NCBI GenBank assembly: GCA_023394955.1
Contig: JAEWZY010000012.1
Span: forward strand, 1 to 64,000
Reading direction: 5' to 3'
DNA: 64,000 nucleotides
From: Bacillota bacterium
GTDB taxonomy: Bacteria > Bacillota > UBA4882 > UBA8346
Positions 43,282 to 52,731 of this stretch are shown here, piece by piece. The position numbers and the translations under genes were made by a program. The notes beneath the pieces are model-generated. The model was not told the origin of the DNA, did not search any database, and saw only the letters and a program-made list of their open reading frames with translations. Within the stretch, counting starts at the first letter, position 1; every line of letters begins with the position of its first letter.

Positions 43282-44910
43282 ATGAAAAAGCCGGGCATGT
43301 CGTTACGGGAATTATTTAAGGAGATTGGGTCATTGGGAAAAAACGGTCTTTCCCTGCAACGTCGCTCCTTTGTCTTCTTTATCCTCTTTCTGGTTGCAGT
43401 TATGTCGGGGCTTTTTTTGATTCTCTTCTCAACCGGGACGTTTTCCGTTGGGCTGAAGGAATGTAAGGTCTTTTTAAAAAACGAGCTTGGACATATTGCC
43501 GGAGATGTATCGCGAGAATTCGGCGCCCTCTCCGTGGAAGGCGTCACGCTTTCAAAACGTTTGACGGAACAAATTGAAAAAAGGCTGGATGCGGCCAGCC
43601 TGAACCCTACCGAGCTTAAGGCTAACCCCGGACTTTTGGAACCGATCCTTAATGAATCAGTAGAGCAACTTATCACAGCGTTGGAAAAGAATAAGAGCAG
43701 CGGTGTCTTTCTAACGCTTGACGCGACGGTCAACCCGGCGCTCTTAGGCGCCGAGCATTCCCGCGCCGGGCTTTTTTTAAAGAATATGGAACCCAACGTC
43801 ATAAACCTTTCTTCTCCTACGATCCGCTTTTTACGGGGGCCCGCTTCGATAGCGCGTCAAAAAGATTTTTATATCTTGCCCCAATGGCAGATGGAGTTCA
43901 AGGTCGAACCGGGTGATTTTTTTTTCACCGCCATGAACGCCGCCGCAGGCAGTGATCTTGCCCTTTCCCGCCTATACTACTGGAACCCCGGCTGTGCGCT
44001 GGCGGGCGACTATGAGAAAGCCATGTTGCTATGTGTGCCACTCATTGCTTCGGACGGTACCATTTTAGGCGTCTGCGGGTTCGAGGTCAGCGCAATGCTA
44101 TTCAAGCTGCAAAACATTCCCGATAACGCCACCTACACCCGGGCTTTTGCTATGCTTGCGCCGGTGCGTCGGAATACTCTCGACGCGCCGAAAGCTCTAT
44201 ACGCCGGAAATTATGCAGCCACACCATCTCAAATGGACGGCTCTATGTCCTTTAAGACGCTAGGGAACGATCTTTCGATTTATAAGGCTTCAGACGGCGT
44301 TGTTTATTTCGGCCTGCATCAAACAGTAAACCTTTACCCGAAAAACGCCGCGTTTTCTGAAAATGAGTGGGCATTGGCCGTTCTAGTACCAAAGCAGGAT
44401 TTGTCAACATACATCATGAGGCAGAATCGCCGTATTTTAATTTTGCTTCTGGCGTTATTCGTTCTCAGCATAGGTGCGGCAGCGTTGTTCAGCCGCAAAA
44501 ACATCGCGCCGGTGGTAGGCGCCTTAGAAATGGTAAAAGCCAACCAGGTATCAGAATATGAAAAAACCAATATTCATGAAATTGACGACCTGTTTGCCTT
44601 TTTAGCCGCCCGGGATGAATCCGAAGATATTTCAGCGCCTCCGGAGGATGCGACCAAAGCCTCCGCCTTATTTGACGCTTTTGTGAAAAACATTAAGACC
44701 CTCTCCCCCGCCGAACGGTCGGTCTTCAACCTCTACATGGAAGGATATACGGCCCAGGAAATCACTAAGATATTATGTCTTTCCATTAACACTATCAAAA
44801 CCCATAACAAACGGATTTATAACAAGCTGAATGTTACCTCCCGCAAAGAATTGCTAGTTTTTGTCAAGATGATGAAGGAGAAAGATGGTATCCTTGGTGG
44901 TGAGGAGTGA
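43282..44910 (+). CDS. Membrane-anchored LuxR-type regulator with extracellular sensor
   Basis: 542 residues. Membrane segments at about 33-54 (FVFFILFLVAVMSGLFLILFS) and about 373-395 (ILILLLALFVLSIGAAALF) enclose a 320-residue extracytoplasmic domain with a Cache-like centre (PQWQMEFKVEPGDFFFTA, MLLCVPLIASDGTILGVCGFEVS). The cytoplasmic C-terminus is a LuxR/GerE helix-turn-helix: LSPAERSVFNLYMEGYTAQEI, then LSINTIKTHNKRIYNKLNV. This makes a one-component transmembrane transcription factor. Operon with the solute-binding lipoprotein; terminator at 44972-45009. Confidence 0.8.
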   Translation: MKKPGMSLRELFKEIGSLGKNGLSLQRRSFVFFILFLVAVMSGLFLILFSTGTFSVGLKECKVFLKNELGHIAGDVSREFGALSVEGVTLSKRLTEQIEKRLDAASLNPTELKANPGLLEPILNESVEQLITALEKNKSSGVFLTLDATVNPALLGAEHSRAGLFLKNMEPNVINLSSPTIRFLRGPASIARQKDFYILPQWQMEFKVEPGDFFFTAMNAAAGSDLALSRLYYWNPGCALAGDYEKAMLLCVPLIASDGTILGVCGFEVSAMLFKLQNIPDNATYTRAFAMLAPVRRNTLDAPKALYAGNYAATPSQMDGSMSFKTLGNDLSIYKASDGVVYFGLHQTVNLYPKNAAFSENEWALAVLVPKQDLSTYIMRQNRRILILLLALFVLSIGAAALFSRKNIAPVVGALEMVKANQVSEYEKTNIHEIDDLFAFLAARDESEDISAPPEDATKASALFDAFVKNIKTLSPAERSVFNLYMEGYTAQEITKILCLSINTIKTHNKRIYNKLNVTSRKELLVFVKMMKEKDGILGGEE

Positions 44911-44971
44911 AGTGAAAAGCGCCGCGCTTTGGTATGAAAACCCGCGAGATAATAAATAATTGTATTTTCAT

Positions 44972-45009
44972 AGAGAAACTGCGTATGAAGCATACGCAGT
45001 TTCTCTTTT
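44972..45009 (+). terminator. Strong intrinsic terminator of the sensor operon
   Basis: Perfect 16-bp stem AGAGAAACTGCGTATG with its complement around a 3-base loop (44988-44990), ending in TTTT. Confidence 0.9.
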
Positions 45010-45034
45010 CACCGCAGTAGCGGGATGACTTCAG

Positions 45035-45190
45035 TTATGGTTGTTTAATAAATAAGAGAAATTCATCATCAGTACTATTAAAATGATATGTAAAATCAGC
45101 CCCGCCACTTTTCCAAATCGATAATGCATCAATCGAAATCGTACTAGGTCCTGTTAATTGACCGGATAAATACACGGTTGCCGTGTATGG
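45035..45190 (-). pseudogene. Short remnant of a beta-rich protein
   Basis: A 52-codon frame without start codon, bounded by TGA at 45191-45193, reads VYLSGQLTGPSTISIDALSI and FTYHFNSTDDEFLLFIKQP before a TAA. Codon use looks protein-like, but there is no initiation site. It may be the tail end of a deleted gene. Chance is possible. Confidence 0.3.
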
Positions 45191-45353
45191 TCAGAGGCAA
45201 TATTTTGATACGCCCTAATTAAAATGCTATGACCATGTGGTTCGATGAGTAGATAATCCTAAATAATCTTGGCTATAGCAAATTTAAGCAAATTATTTCA
45301 AAAATAATTCAGATAGTTTTCCAACCTATGAAGGGATTTATCAAATACAGCAG

Positions 45354-46457
45354 CTAGATGTGTTTATTTTCACTCCGGTCAGCATTTATTTCCGCCGCCG
45401 GTTGTTGATGATGAACCAACAACCTCTGGCTAGAGAGGGCAAAAGATATGCCTCGCGCCTTAAATTCCCGCATCAGATTGAGATTAATCCGGTGCTGGAT
45501 ATCCATATAACGATTATAATTGCTACTTAACACATAGTAGACCACCTCGAAGATCAAGGAAAAATCACCATACTTCATGAAATGAGCCCGGTCAAATACG
45601 GTATCATTAAATTCCCCGATAATCTCTTGGACTAACCCAGGCATCTCCTCCAGCATCTCAAGGGAGGTATCGTAAGTTACACCGAACTGAAACAAGATCC
45701 TTCTCTTTTCCATTCGTTTATAATTGCGCACTCGCGAATTGGTCAGATCGGAATTGGAAAAGACTAATTGTTCTCCTCCCAAGCTCCTGAGGCGTGTGGT
45801 CTTAATCCCGATATGCTCAACCGTACCCATAAATTCACCGACGATGATAAAGTCGCCCAGAGCGAATGGCCGGTCGAAAAAGATGGTAAAATAATTGAAC
45901 ACATCCCCCAACACCGTTTGGGATGCCAGAGCTACCGCTACACCACCGATGCCGAGACCGGCCATTAAAGCGGAGATTTTGATACCGAAGTTATCCAAGA
46001 TAATGATGACCGCCAATGACCAGATGAATATTTTAATTACATTGGTAATAACCTTAATTCCTTGTTGTTTGGATACATCCAAGTTCTTTTTTTGATTTAA
46101 GTAATTATCAGCACTGTATTCAAAGATCGACAAAACAAACTTCACGCCAAAGACAATTACGAGCAATAATCCTGAAACATCTAGGCTTTTAGCTAGAATC
46201 GGTTTCAAATTTAATCCATGCATGCAACTATAAAACAGGCCAAAATAGGCCAATGGTAAAACCTTTTTTTCAATGGTATTCACAATAATATCATCAATCG
46301 AAGTTTCCGTTTTCTTGGCCCAAACTTTGAGCCGGGTTAAATAAAAGCGTTTCAGAAACCAGATAATCATTATTCCTATTACGAAGACTCCAATTGAAAT
46401 CAGGTAATCAAGTACAGTATTATAAAAAAATGTTTGGCGCAAAAAGCCGTCAATCAT
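45354..46457 (-). CDS. MscS-family mechanosensitive channel
   Basis: 367 residues. Four to five membrane helices, ending with the pore-lining helix and signature AGLGIGGVAVALASQTVLGDV, NYFTIFFDRPFALGDFI, followed by the cytoplasmic beta/vestibule domain (LRSLGGEQLVFSNSDLTNSRVRNYKR). It releases solutes on hypo-osmotic shock. ATG at 46457 with GGGAGG about 12 bases upstream. Monocistronic. Confidence 0.9.
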   Translation of the reverse strand: MIDGFLRQTFFYNTVLDYLISIGVFVIGIMIIWFLKRFYLTRLKVWAKKTETSIDDIIVNTIEKKVLPLAYFGLFYSCMHGLNLKPILAKSLDVSGLLLVIVFGVKFVLSIFEYSADNYLNQKKNLDVSKQQGIKVITNVIKIFIWSLAVIIILDNFGIKISALMAGLGIGGVAVALASQTVLGDVFNYFTIFFDRPFALGDFIIVGEFMGTVEHIGIKTTRLRSLGGEQLVFSNSDLTNSRVRNYKRMEKRRILFQFGVTYDTSLEMLEEMPGLVQEIIGEFNDTVFDRAHFMKYGDFSLIFEVVYYVLSSNYNRYMDIQHRINLNLMREFKARGISFALSSQRLLVHHQQPAAEINADRSENKHI

Positions 46458-46659
46458 TGTAAAATACTCCCTCCCTCTCCGTTTTCATCGACCTACATTA
46501 TTAGGCTTTCTGGTTCTCCGCCTAAATTTCCTGCTTCTAAAAAAAGCTAATTGATTTTTCCCGGTTAATATTACACAATTCTTGAAAAAAGCCGTCATCC
46601 CGGGAGACGGACGTAAATCCCAATCCTTCTGAAATAAAAATGTTTCAATTCTTCTTGAA

Positions 46660-46687
46660 TTGGGATAGCTAAAACTTATGATATACT
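46660..46687 (+). promoter_or_regulatory. Promoter of the uronate isomerase gene
   Basis: TTGGGA (46660-46665) and TATACT (46682-46687) with a 16-base spacer, about 38 bases before the start. Confidence 0.5.
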
Positions 46688-46724
46688 ATTAATATCCGTT
46701 ATCACTAAAAAAGAGGTGCAAAAA

Positions 46725-47498
46725 TTGAAACTAAACGACTGGAAGATTGCCACTCCCCGCAAGAAAGGTTTTTTTACAGTAGTAGCTCCCGGAAAAAATG
46801 ACTGTCGCGCCATTTATTTTTATCGTTTAAACCTTAGTAGCGGAGAGAAATTCACCTTGAACTCGGGTAAACAGGAATTAAACGCCGCCCTAATCAGAGG
46901 TAAAACGGACTTAAGGTCTGAATGCTTCAACGAGTCCTTGACTAAGTTGGATAGTTTCTATTTGCCGGGAAACTTCGAGGTCCAACTTACCGCCGTGGAA
47001 GACTGTACTTTTTATATCGGAGGAGCAATTTGTGAAAGAAAAGGCCTCCCCTTTTTCCGTAAATATCAAAAGGACCTGCCTTTAGGTGAAATCCACCAAA
47101 TCCACGGCCAAGGCCCCGGCGAACGTGAAGTTTTTATGACTTTAAACCCGGAAGTTCCCGCCTCCCGGTTGATCTGCGGTTACACTTGGGGCAAGCCTGG
47201 GGGATGGACCAGTTGGCCCCCGCATCAACATGAAAAGCACCTGGAGGAAATTTATTGTTACTTCGATATGCCCGATGAAAACTACGGATTCCATTTGAGC
47301 TATCTGGAACCTGGCAAGATCGGCTCCAGTCACTTTCATACGGTTAAAGACGGCGATGTGGTGCTGGCCCCAAAAGGTTATCACCCTACAGTAGCCAGCC
47401 CGAAAACGAGGAACACTTATTTTTGGGTTTTAGCGGCTTTTACTCCAGAAAGTAGACGGTACGACCTGGCGGAAGCCGATCCTTTTTTAAAAGACTAA
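46725..47498 (+). CDS. KduI/IolB-family isomerase (5-deoxy-glucuronate or uronate isomerase)
   Basis: 257 residues from a TTG at 46725, eight bases after AGAGG; a GTG at 46716 is the alternative. The cupin metal site is TSWPPHQHEKHLEEIYCYF, with a further His in GSSHFHTVKDGDVVLAPKGYHP. The family includes IolB (inositol breakdown) and KduI (5-keto-4-deoxyuronate isomerisation). The length is IolB-like. The uronic-acid polysaccharide locus downstream makes a role in metabolism of unsaturated uronates attractive, but this gene is separate from it and the substrate is not decided by sequence. Confidence 0.75.
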   Translation: MKLNDWKIATPRKKGFFTVVAPGKNDCRAIYFYRLNLSSGEKFTLNSGKQELNAALIRGKTDLRSECFNESLTKLDSFYLPGNFEVQLTAVEDCTFYIGGAICERKGLPFFRKYQKDLPLGEIHQIHGQGPGEREVFMTLNPEVPASRLICGYTWGKPGGWTSWPPHQHEKHLEEIYCYFDMPDENYGFHLSYLEPGKIGSSHFHTVKDGDVVLAPKGYHPTVASPKTRNTYFWVLAAFTPESRRYDLAEADPFLKD

Positions 47499-47521
47499 AC
47501 AAATTCCAAGGCCCAAATTAA

Positions 47522-47566
47522 AAGAACCGTCCCTTGCTCTTAGCTTTCGGCGGTTCTTCTTTTTGT
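47522..47566 (+). terminator. Intrinsic terminator after the isomerase gene
   Basis: AAGAACCG (47522-47529) pairs with CGGTTCTT (47551-47558), followed by CTTTTTG. Confidence 0.75.
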
Positions 47567-47611
47567 TAAATAATCTTTTACCCGCAAATAGTTCTATTAG
47601 AAAAATCCCGG

Positions 47612-48751
47612 TTAGAGATAATTCAAAGGATTCTGGGTCCGCCCCCATTTAATGACTTCAAAATGAAGATGAGGCCCGGTGCTGTTACCGGTAGAGCCGA
47701 CCGCTCCGATTCTCTCTCCTGTCTTGACTTTTTGGCCGACTCGGACCGAAATTTTAGACAGATGGCCGTATCGAGTTTTCAAACCATTTCCATGATCAAT
47801 TAAGATACAATTACCGTAACCGCCGTTCCAACCGGCTTGAACGACCCTGCCGTCGGTATAGGCATATATACTATTACCATGATTGGCTGCGATATCTAAG
47901 CCCTCATGGAAACGTCTCCGTCCCGTAATCGGGTGAATCCTGTTGCCGTATAGACTAGAGATTCGCTTGCCATGGACTACTCCGTAATTGATTTTGCCGC
48001 CCCTAAATACGGTGGTTCTGGTCCCGATTTGGATTAAAGCGTTTACCGGCTCTTTGAGTGTTTTTTCGCTCTTAATCTCCAAGGATTGCTGATAGCCATT
48101 ATGCAGGATAATGTGATAGCTAACTTCCTTTTGACCTTCAATACCCCTTTTAAGGATTTTCTGCTGATTTTTAAAGAGATTGTTCACTTTTTTATATTCG
48201 TTTTTAAAAGGGACCGATTCGGTGACCGTATTCTCTAATTCAACAATAACATCCAACGCCGGATTAAAGGCTTTAACTACCAGCTTATCTCCTGGAAAAA
48301 TCTTATGGGGGTCCGCGTCGGGATTTAATATTTCCAACTGATTTACGGTTATGTTATGGGTTTTGGCTAAATTCCAAAGATTATCCCCCTTTTTTATCTC
48401 AATTACTATCGCTTCTTCTTCTATGGCGTTTATCTTCTCTTTTGCTACATTTAATTTATCAATATTTTCAGGCTTAACTTTGACTTCAACGATTTCGGTT
48501 TTTTGCAAAAAACCGATCTTATTTATTTGGGCATGTTTATCAATATTGGTCAGATACTTTTGCTGATATTCATCTAAAATCTTTTCCAAAGACTCTTTTT
48601 GGGAAACGGTAAACCAAGTTTCACCGTCAACCAAGAATTGATATGCGGTCTCTTTCCTTAAAGCGTTGGCAATAATTTTCAAACCGGGTAAGGAAGCTAA
48701 AAATATAATTACTACTAAAATTAGCAGGATTACTCGCTTTTGTTGCGGCAA
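47612..48751 (-). CDS. Secreted M23 peptidase with LysM and G5 domains
   Basis: 379 residues, TTG start. N-terminal membrane anchor (VILLILVVIIFLASLPGLKII). LysM domain IKKGDNLWNLAKTHNITVNQLEILNPDA at about 125-168, then a G5 domain (ELENTVTESVPFKNEYKKVN...), then the LytM/M23 domain with zinc ligands HEGLDIAANHGNSIYA and GPHLHFEV. It cuts peptide cross-links in peptidoglycan. Similar proteins act in growth, division or spore morphogenesis. A GAAGGTG lies about ten bases before the start. Confidence 0.9.
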   Translation of the reverse strand: MPQQKRVILLILVVIIFLASLPGLKIIANALRKETAYQFLVDGETWFTVSQKESLEKILDEYQQKYLTNIDKHAQINKIGFLQKTEIVEVKVKPENIDKLNVAKEKINAIEEEAIVIEIKKGDNLWNLAKTHNITVNQLEILNPDADPHKIFPGDKLVVKAFNPALDVIVELENTVTESVPFKNEYKKVNNLFKNQQKILKRGIEGQKEVSYHIILHNGYQQSLEIKSEKTLKEPVNALIQIGTRTTVFRGGKINYGVVHGKRISSLYGNRIHPITGRRRFHEGLDIAANHGNSIYAYTDGRVVQAGWNGGYGNCILIDHGNGLKTRYGHLSKISVRVGQKVKTGERIGAVGSTGNSTGPHLHFEVIKWGRTQNPLNYL

Positions 48752-49200
48752 TTATGTCACACACCTTCACTTGTAGCATTAATTGATATGATTAACGTTA
48801 AAAACCACAAATCATTAAATCTCAAACCAATTTTAACATAGAATTCATCTCCGTGTCGGTGGTAAAATCTGAATATACTATACAAAAAAACGCCGCTGAG
48901 CTGAATTAAATTTACTTCCGGCGTTTTTTTCCTCTTACTTGTTGAAACATCATCAAAAAGAGCTGTCAAGTCTCAAGGTAAGTACAACCCTTTTATTATA
49001 TCTATAAATTCCATCTCCGATCTTCCAGGCAACTTTCTTGCCGCAAATCATTCACCGAATCCTAAGCCAAATACAATCCGGCCCGACTATAGTTGCGCAG
49101 GATCCTTGAACTGAAATTACTTATGCTTTCACATCAAAACCCATACCAGACCATGCGCTTCCGTTTTGAGTTTATTGAGATTAATTATAATCCGCAGAGT
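48752..49200. other. Gap of 449 bases with terminator
   Basis: No supported gene. A terminator lies at 48884-48930. The rest is AT-rich with no recognised feature. Confidence 0.5.
48884..48930. terminator. Bidirectional intrinsic terminator
   Basis: Perfect 12-bp stem AAAAAAACGCCG/CGGCGTTTTTTT with T runs on both strands. It probably ends the minus-strand polysaccharide-lyase transcript that finishes at 49201. Confidence 0.8.
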
Positions 49201-51549
49201 CTAATAAGCGCTTGGCCCTACATCCGATACGCTCAGCGGCTTATTACCACTAAAATCCGCCGTCAGCGAATACTCATCCGCTCCCGTATCCAAACTGCCG
49301 CTGCGGCTCTGCCCGCCAAAATCCTCAGTAACATAGTTGTAGCTCCCTTTTGCATAATCAATGGCCGGACTGCCAGTGTTCAAAACTTTCAACCCGGATC
49401 CGTTGACCGTCTCCTCGGTTAGTAAAGGATTAATGCTAAAAACTTGTGCATCGGGCTTGGTAACACCCACTATCGCCGAGCCGGTCGGATAAACGATATT
49501 GCCTTCAAATATATTAGTGGCATCATTCAACGCAACCGAATCTCCAGTGATCATTGAATTCTGACTGCCGGTAACGATATTATTTCCGATCTTACAATTA
49601 CGGGGCTGCCTGGAATAATTATTGCTCCCAAGGCCGATTCCCCAAGCGCAATCGATGATAGTGTTGAAAGCAACTTCACAATAAGTCGGGCGTTCATGAC
49701 CGTCCCCACCGCTGCTATCGTCGGTATCGCCACTGTCAACCAGGACCGGGATCCGGTAACTATTGCCCGTCAATCCCCGGAAGTAATTATTGAACACTTT
49801 ATGATTTATGCCATAAACCCTTACTCCTCCGGTTTGATAATTCGGCGAATTAATACTGCTGCTGTCACCGGATCCGATAAAGAAGTTACCGTAGACTTCG
49901 GTGTCCCGTCCGAAACGAACCGATACCGACCCCAGACAGTTTTTAAAGGTATTATAGCGGATAATATTCCGGGAAGTCTTAACGGTGATAATCTCGTTTT
50001 CTCCGTCGCAATCCTCGAAAAGATTATATTCCACAATGTGGTTGGTAACAATATCCTGCGAAGCTGATATCCCAAAAACTATCGTTTCGCGATCGGAATC
50101 CCCATTAAAACCTCCGGAAGTAGCGGCAGGCATAGGAAGGATATTGTAAAAATAATTGTGATGGATATGCATGTTTTTAGTAATGTTAGGAGCGTCATAT
50201 TGGGTCTTAATGTAACTTCCCGATACATTGCCATAGTTTTTATCCAAAAAACTATTATAGGCCACTTCAATCGTGTCGCTCCCTTGGGTGGTTACAATCG
50301 AACATTGCCCGCTTTGGGTAACATTTTTATGGTCGAAAATATTTTTTAGTATCTTTATGTATTTTGAGTTGACGACCTTTACCAGTGCGCCCGTTGTATT
50401 TGGTCCGAACTTAAATTCTTGAACGATTATATTTTCGCAGTTATTTATCTCCAACGAATATAAAGTCGTCCCCTGAGGTGTTACCGGTTTAATAACAACC
50501 GGTTGCCCCGGCGCCGCGAGTTTGTTCTTCATGGTCAATCCCGATGAGTAACTCCCCGTCACAATAATTGTGTCGCCGGAGCCCAAATTATTCATGACCG
50601 TCGTCCAGGTGCTGCTATTTGTTACATAGTGCGTATTACCTCCATACGGCATCTCTGTTGGTAGCGGGGACGGAGTAGGTGCAGCCGTAGCTGTAGGAGA
50701 TAGCGAAGGGGTAACGTCCGGGTCAGGTATAGGTTCACCCCCGGTATAATCAGTACCGGTGAAGCGGGCGTTTACCTGTTCAGCATTTAACGCCAGGTTA
50801 TAAAATCTGGTATCATCAAGACAACCTTTAAAGTTCTTAGTGGCTGAACCGGTCGATTCACCGCCGATCTTCAAGTTAGCCGAGGGAACATCGGCGATTT
50901 GGCCGGTTAATTCGGTCTGGCCGTCCAATATTCCGTTAAGGTAAATTTTTACAACCGCTTTATCATAGGTACCCACGATATGATACCAATTACCCGTAAC
51001 CAAAGCCGTACTTCCGGTTGCAACGGCGCTGTTTATTTGAAACTTGAGCGTGTTTGACGGATTATCGAGGTATAACTTATATCCGCCGCTGGCATGACGA
51101 TTTACCAAAGTTACCGGATTACTTTGCTCCGAAGCGAGCCGGTCAAACTTGACCCACATTTCGATGGTAATGGCGTCGCGCAAGTTGAAAATCTCCTGTC
51201 CCGGAGTTCCGCTCTTCACATTATAATAATTTGAAACCGTTCCAGTCGGCTCCGGCTGATTGTATTCCACCGCGTTTCCCCTAATACCGCTGATTATTGA
51301 AAAAATATTATTGGCGGAATTTGTGGAACCGACAACCAAGTCTAATGAACCAGAACTGGTCGCAATACTGTTATTAGACTCAAACGATTCAAACAACCAT
51401 TCGGCTAGCGGAGCGGGGACCGCTACCCCGGACGGGGTCGACGGTGTCGGCGACGAATTTGGACTCGATTTTCTCCCGCCGCCGCAACCTGCGATCATGG
51501 CGAAGCCTAGAATAACGATGAACGTTACTCCAATTACTGACCTTTCCAC
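49201..51549 (-). CDS. LamG plus PL6-type beta-helix polysaccharide lyase lipoprotein
   Basis: 782 residues, GTG start with AAGGAGG seven bases upstream. Signal GVTFIVILGFAMIAGC with lipobox. A LamG/concanavalin domain (about 45-270, EMWVKFDRLASEQSNPVTLV, GNWYHIVGTYDKAVVKIYLNG) is followed by a Thr/Pro linker and a right-handed beta helix. The PL6 signature is visible: NEIITVKTSRNIIRYNTFKN with the catalytic-type Lys and LGSVSVRFGRDTEVYGNFF with the Arg. PL6 enzymes are alginate lyases or chondroitinase B. Surface-anchored; last gene of the locus. Confidence 0.85.
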   Translation of the reverse strand: MERSVIGVTFIVILGFAMIAGCGGGRKSSPNSSPTPSTPSGVAVPAPLAEWLFESFESNNSIATSSGSLDLVVGSTNSANNIFSIISGIRGNAVEYNQPEPTGTVSNYYNVKSGTPGQEIFNLRDAITIEMWVKFDRLASEQSNPVTLVNRHASGGYKLYLDNPSNTLKFQINSAVATGSTALVTGNWYHIVGTYDKAVVKIYLNGILDGQTELTGQIADVPSANLKIGGESTGSATKNFKGCLDDTRFYNLALNAEQVNARFTGTDYTGGEPIPDPDVTPSLSPTATAAPTPSPLPTEMPYGGNTHYVTNSSTWTTVMNNLGSGDTIIVTGSYSSGLTMKNKLAAPGQPVVIKPVTPQGTTLYSLEINNCENIIVQEFKFGPNTTGALVKVVNSKYIKILKNIFDHKNVTQSGQCSIVTTQGSDTIEVAYNSFLDKNYGNVSGSYIKTQYDAPNITKNMHIHHNYFYNILPMPAATSGGFNGDSDRETIVFGISASQDIVTNHIVEYNLFEDCDGENEIITVKTSRNIIRYNTFKNCLGSVSVRFGRDTEVYGNFFIGSGDSSSINSPNYQTGGVRVYGINHKVFNNYFRGLTGNSYRIPVLVDSGDTDDSSGGDGHERPTYCEVAFNTIIDCAWGIGLGSNNYSRQPRNCKIGNNIVTGSQNSMITGDSVALNDATNIFEGNIVYPTGSAIVGVTKPDAQVFSINPLLTEETVNGSGLKVLNTGSPAIDYAKGSYNYVTEDFGGQSRSGSLDTGADEYSLTADFSGNKPLSVSDVGPSAY

Positions 51550-51917
51550 AACTAGTCCTCCTTACTATTCTTCAAGATCTCCTGTATAAATTTTTATTGT
51601 TTTATATACATGATATGGGTGCCGGAAATAGTTGACCAATCGGCATTCGATTGTCACGCCAACCAGAGGCCGAAGCCGTCCGGCTACAAGGTGGAAAGAG
51701 CTTCGGTCCTGGATGAGAAGTGTGAAATGAGCAAGCTTAACAACCCGAACTCTAACTTCTCCTCTCCCGCTTCCCATCATGGCTTCCATCTGATAGCCGG
51801 ATGATTACGGCCCGGTTGACGGCGAAAGCTTACAAATTGCGAACGTTGCATAAATTTAATCACAATGCTTTTAGAAGCAATAATTATTATAGATATAACC
51901 TAAATTTTAAGTGTATT
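51550..51917. other. Gap of 368 bases, no gene supported
   Basis: The middle part (51610-51840) is richer in G+C than its flanks and has open frames on both strands with no start site or recognisable family. It may be relic sequence. Confidence 0.4.
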
Positions 51918-52652
51918 TTAGAAACTCATTATTTTGAACTCTTTAAATTGAGAAGTAGCGTTATTGACTGTTGCATAAAGCCCAGCCTTACCAGCGCTAG
52001 TGATTTTAGCAGTATCACTTAATGTCCAAGATTCTAAAGGAATATCATCATCGTTAAGATAACCTTCAATTGTCACATCGCCGTTGGTCTCCGTTTTCAC
52101 TTTAGCAGTAATTTTATACCATTTTGTATTATCAAAATCTGGAATAACGCAATCTGGAGCAACAGTAGTTCCAATAGTAGCATTATTTACTTTACTGTTA
52201 CTCAGGTTAAGTTTTCCATCAGCCATTACCCGTAAAGCATAGAAATTGGCCTTATCTACCCATCGCACCAAAACTCCCGCACTTCCGGTAGTATCAGCTT
52301 TAACATAAGCCGATACCGAATAATCAGCCGATAAAGGACTATATGAATTTACAAGGTGAGGAGTTTTGGAAACAGTAGCTGAGATCGATAAAACCCCGGA
52401 AGCCACATTACCTGAAACTATTCCGCCTGAAATATCAGAACTAGAAATATTTTCCGCAGTCCATTTTGAGGAATAAGTACTAAAAAACATAGCTGTATCT
52501 ACAGTAAAATTCTCAATCAAGCCCGACGTTGGGTCCGATGTTGGCGACGGTCCCCCGTTATTGCCGTTACTGCCGCCACCACAGCCGATAACTAGAAAGA
52601 TAACCATAATAGTTAGTAAAACAATTAAGACTTTACTTTGCGTTGCTTTCAT
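51918..52652 (-). CDS. Secreted lipoprotein with concanavalin-like domain
   Basis: 244 residues, ATG behind AAGGAGG. Signal VLIVLLTIMVIFLVIGC with lipobox, then a Gly/Ser/Pro spacer. The domain FTVDTAMFFSTYSSKWTAEN, YSVSAYVKADTTGSAGVLVRW, KWYKITAKVKTETNGDVTIEGYL, AGLYATVNNATSQFKEFKI is a single jelly-roll of the LamG/DUF1080 type. It likely binds polysaccharide. No catalytic residues are evident. Confidence 0.7.
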   Translation of the reverse strand: MKATQSKVLIVLLTIMVIFLVIGCGGGSNGNNGGPSPTSDPTSGLIENFTVDTAMFFSTYSSKWTAENISSSDISGGIVSGNVASGVLSISATVSKTPHLVNSYSPLSADYSVSAYVKADTTGSAGVLVRWVDKANFYALRVMADGKLNLSNSKVNNATIGTTVAPDCVIPDFDNTKWYKITAKVKTETNGDVTIEGYLNDDDIPLESWTLSDTAKITSAGKAGLYATVNNATSQFKEFKIMSF

Positions 52653-52731
52653 AATTTTTTCCTCCTTTAAAATTCAATAGGGCTTTGAAAAATCCAAAAT
52701 TAATGATATAAATTGCATTTTTACTACATCG

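Noticed and set aside
48757..48969. 70-codon open frame on the minus strand
   Set aside because: It overlaps a strong terminator, has no good start site and no recognisable protein features.
51565..51804. Overlapping open frames on both strands
   Set aside because: No start sites or family features; probably relic or non-coding sequence of different base composition.
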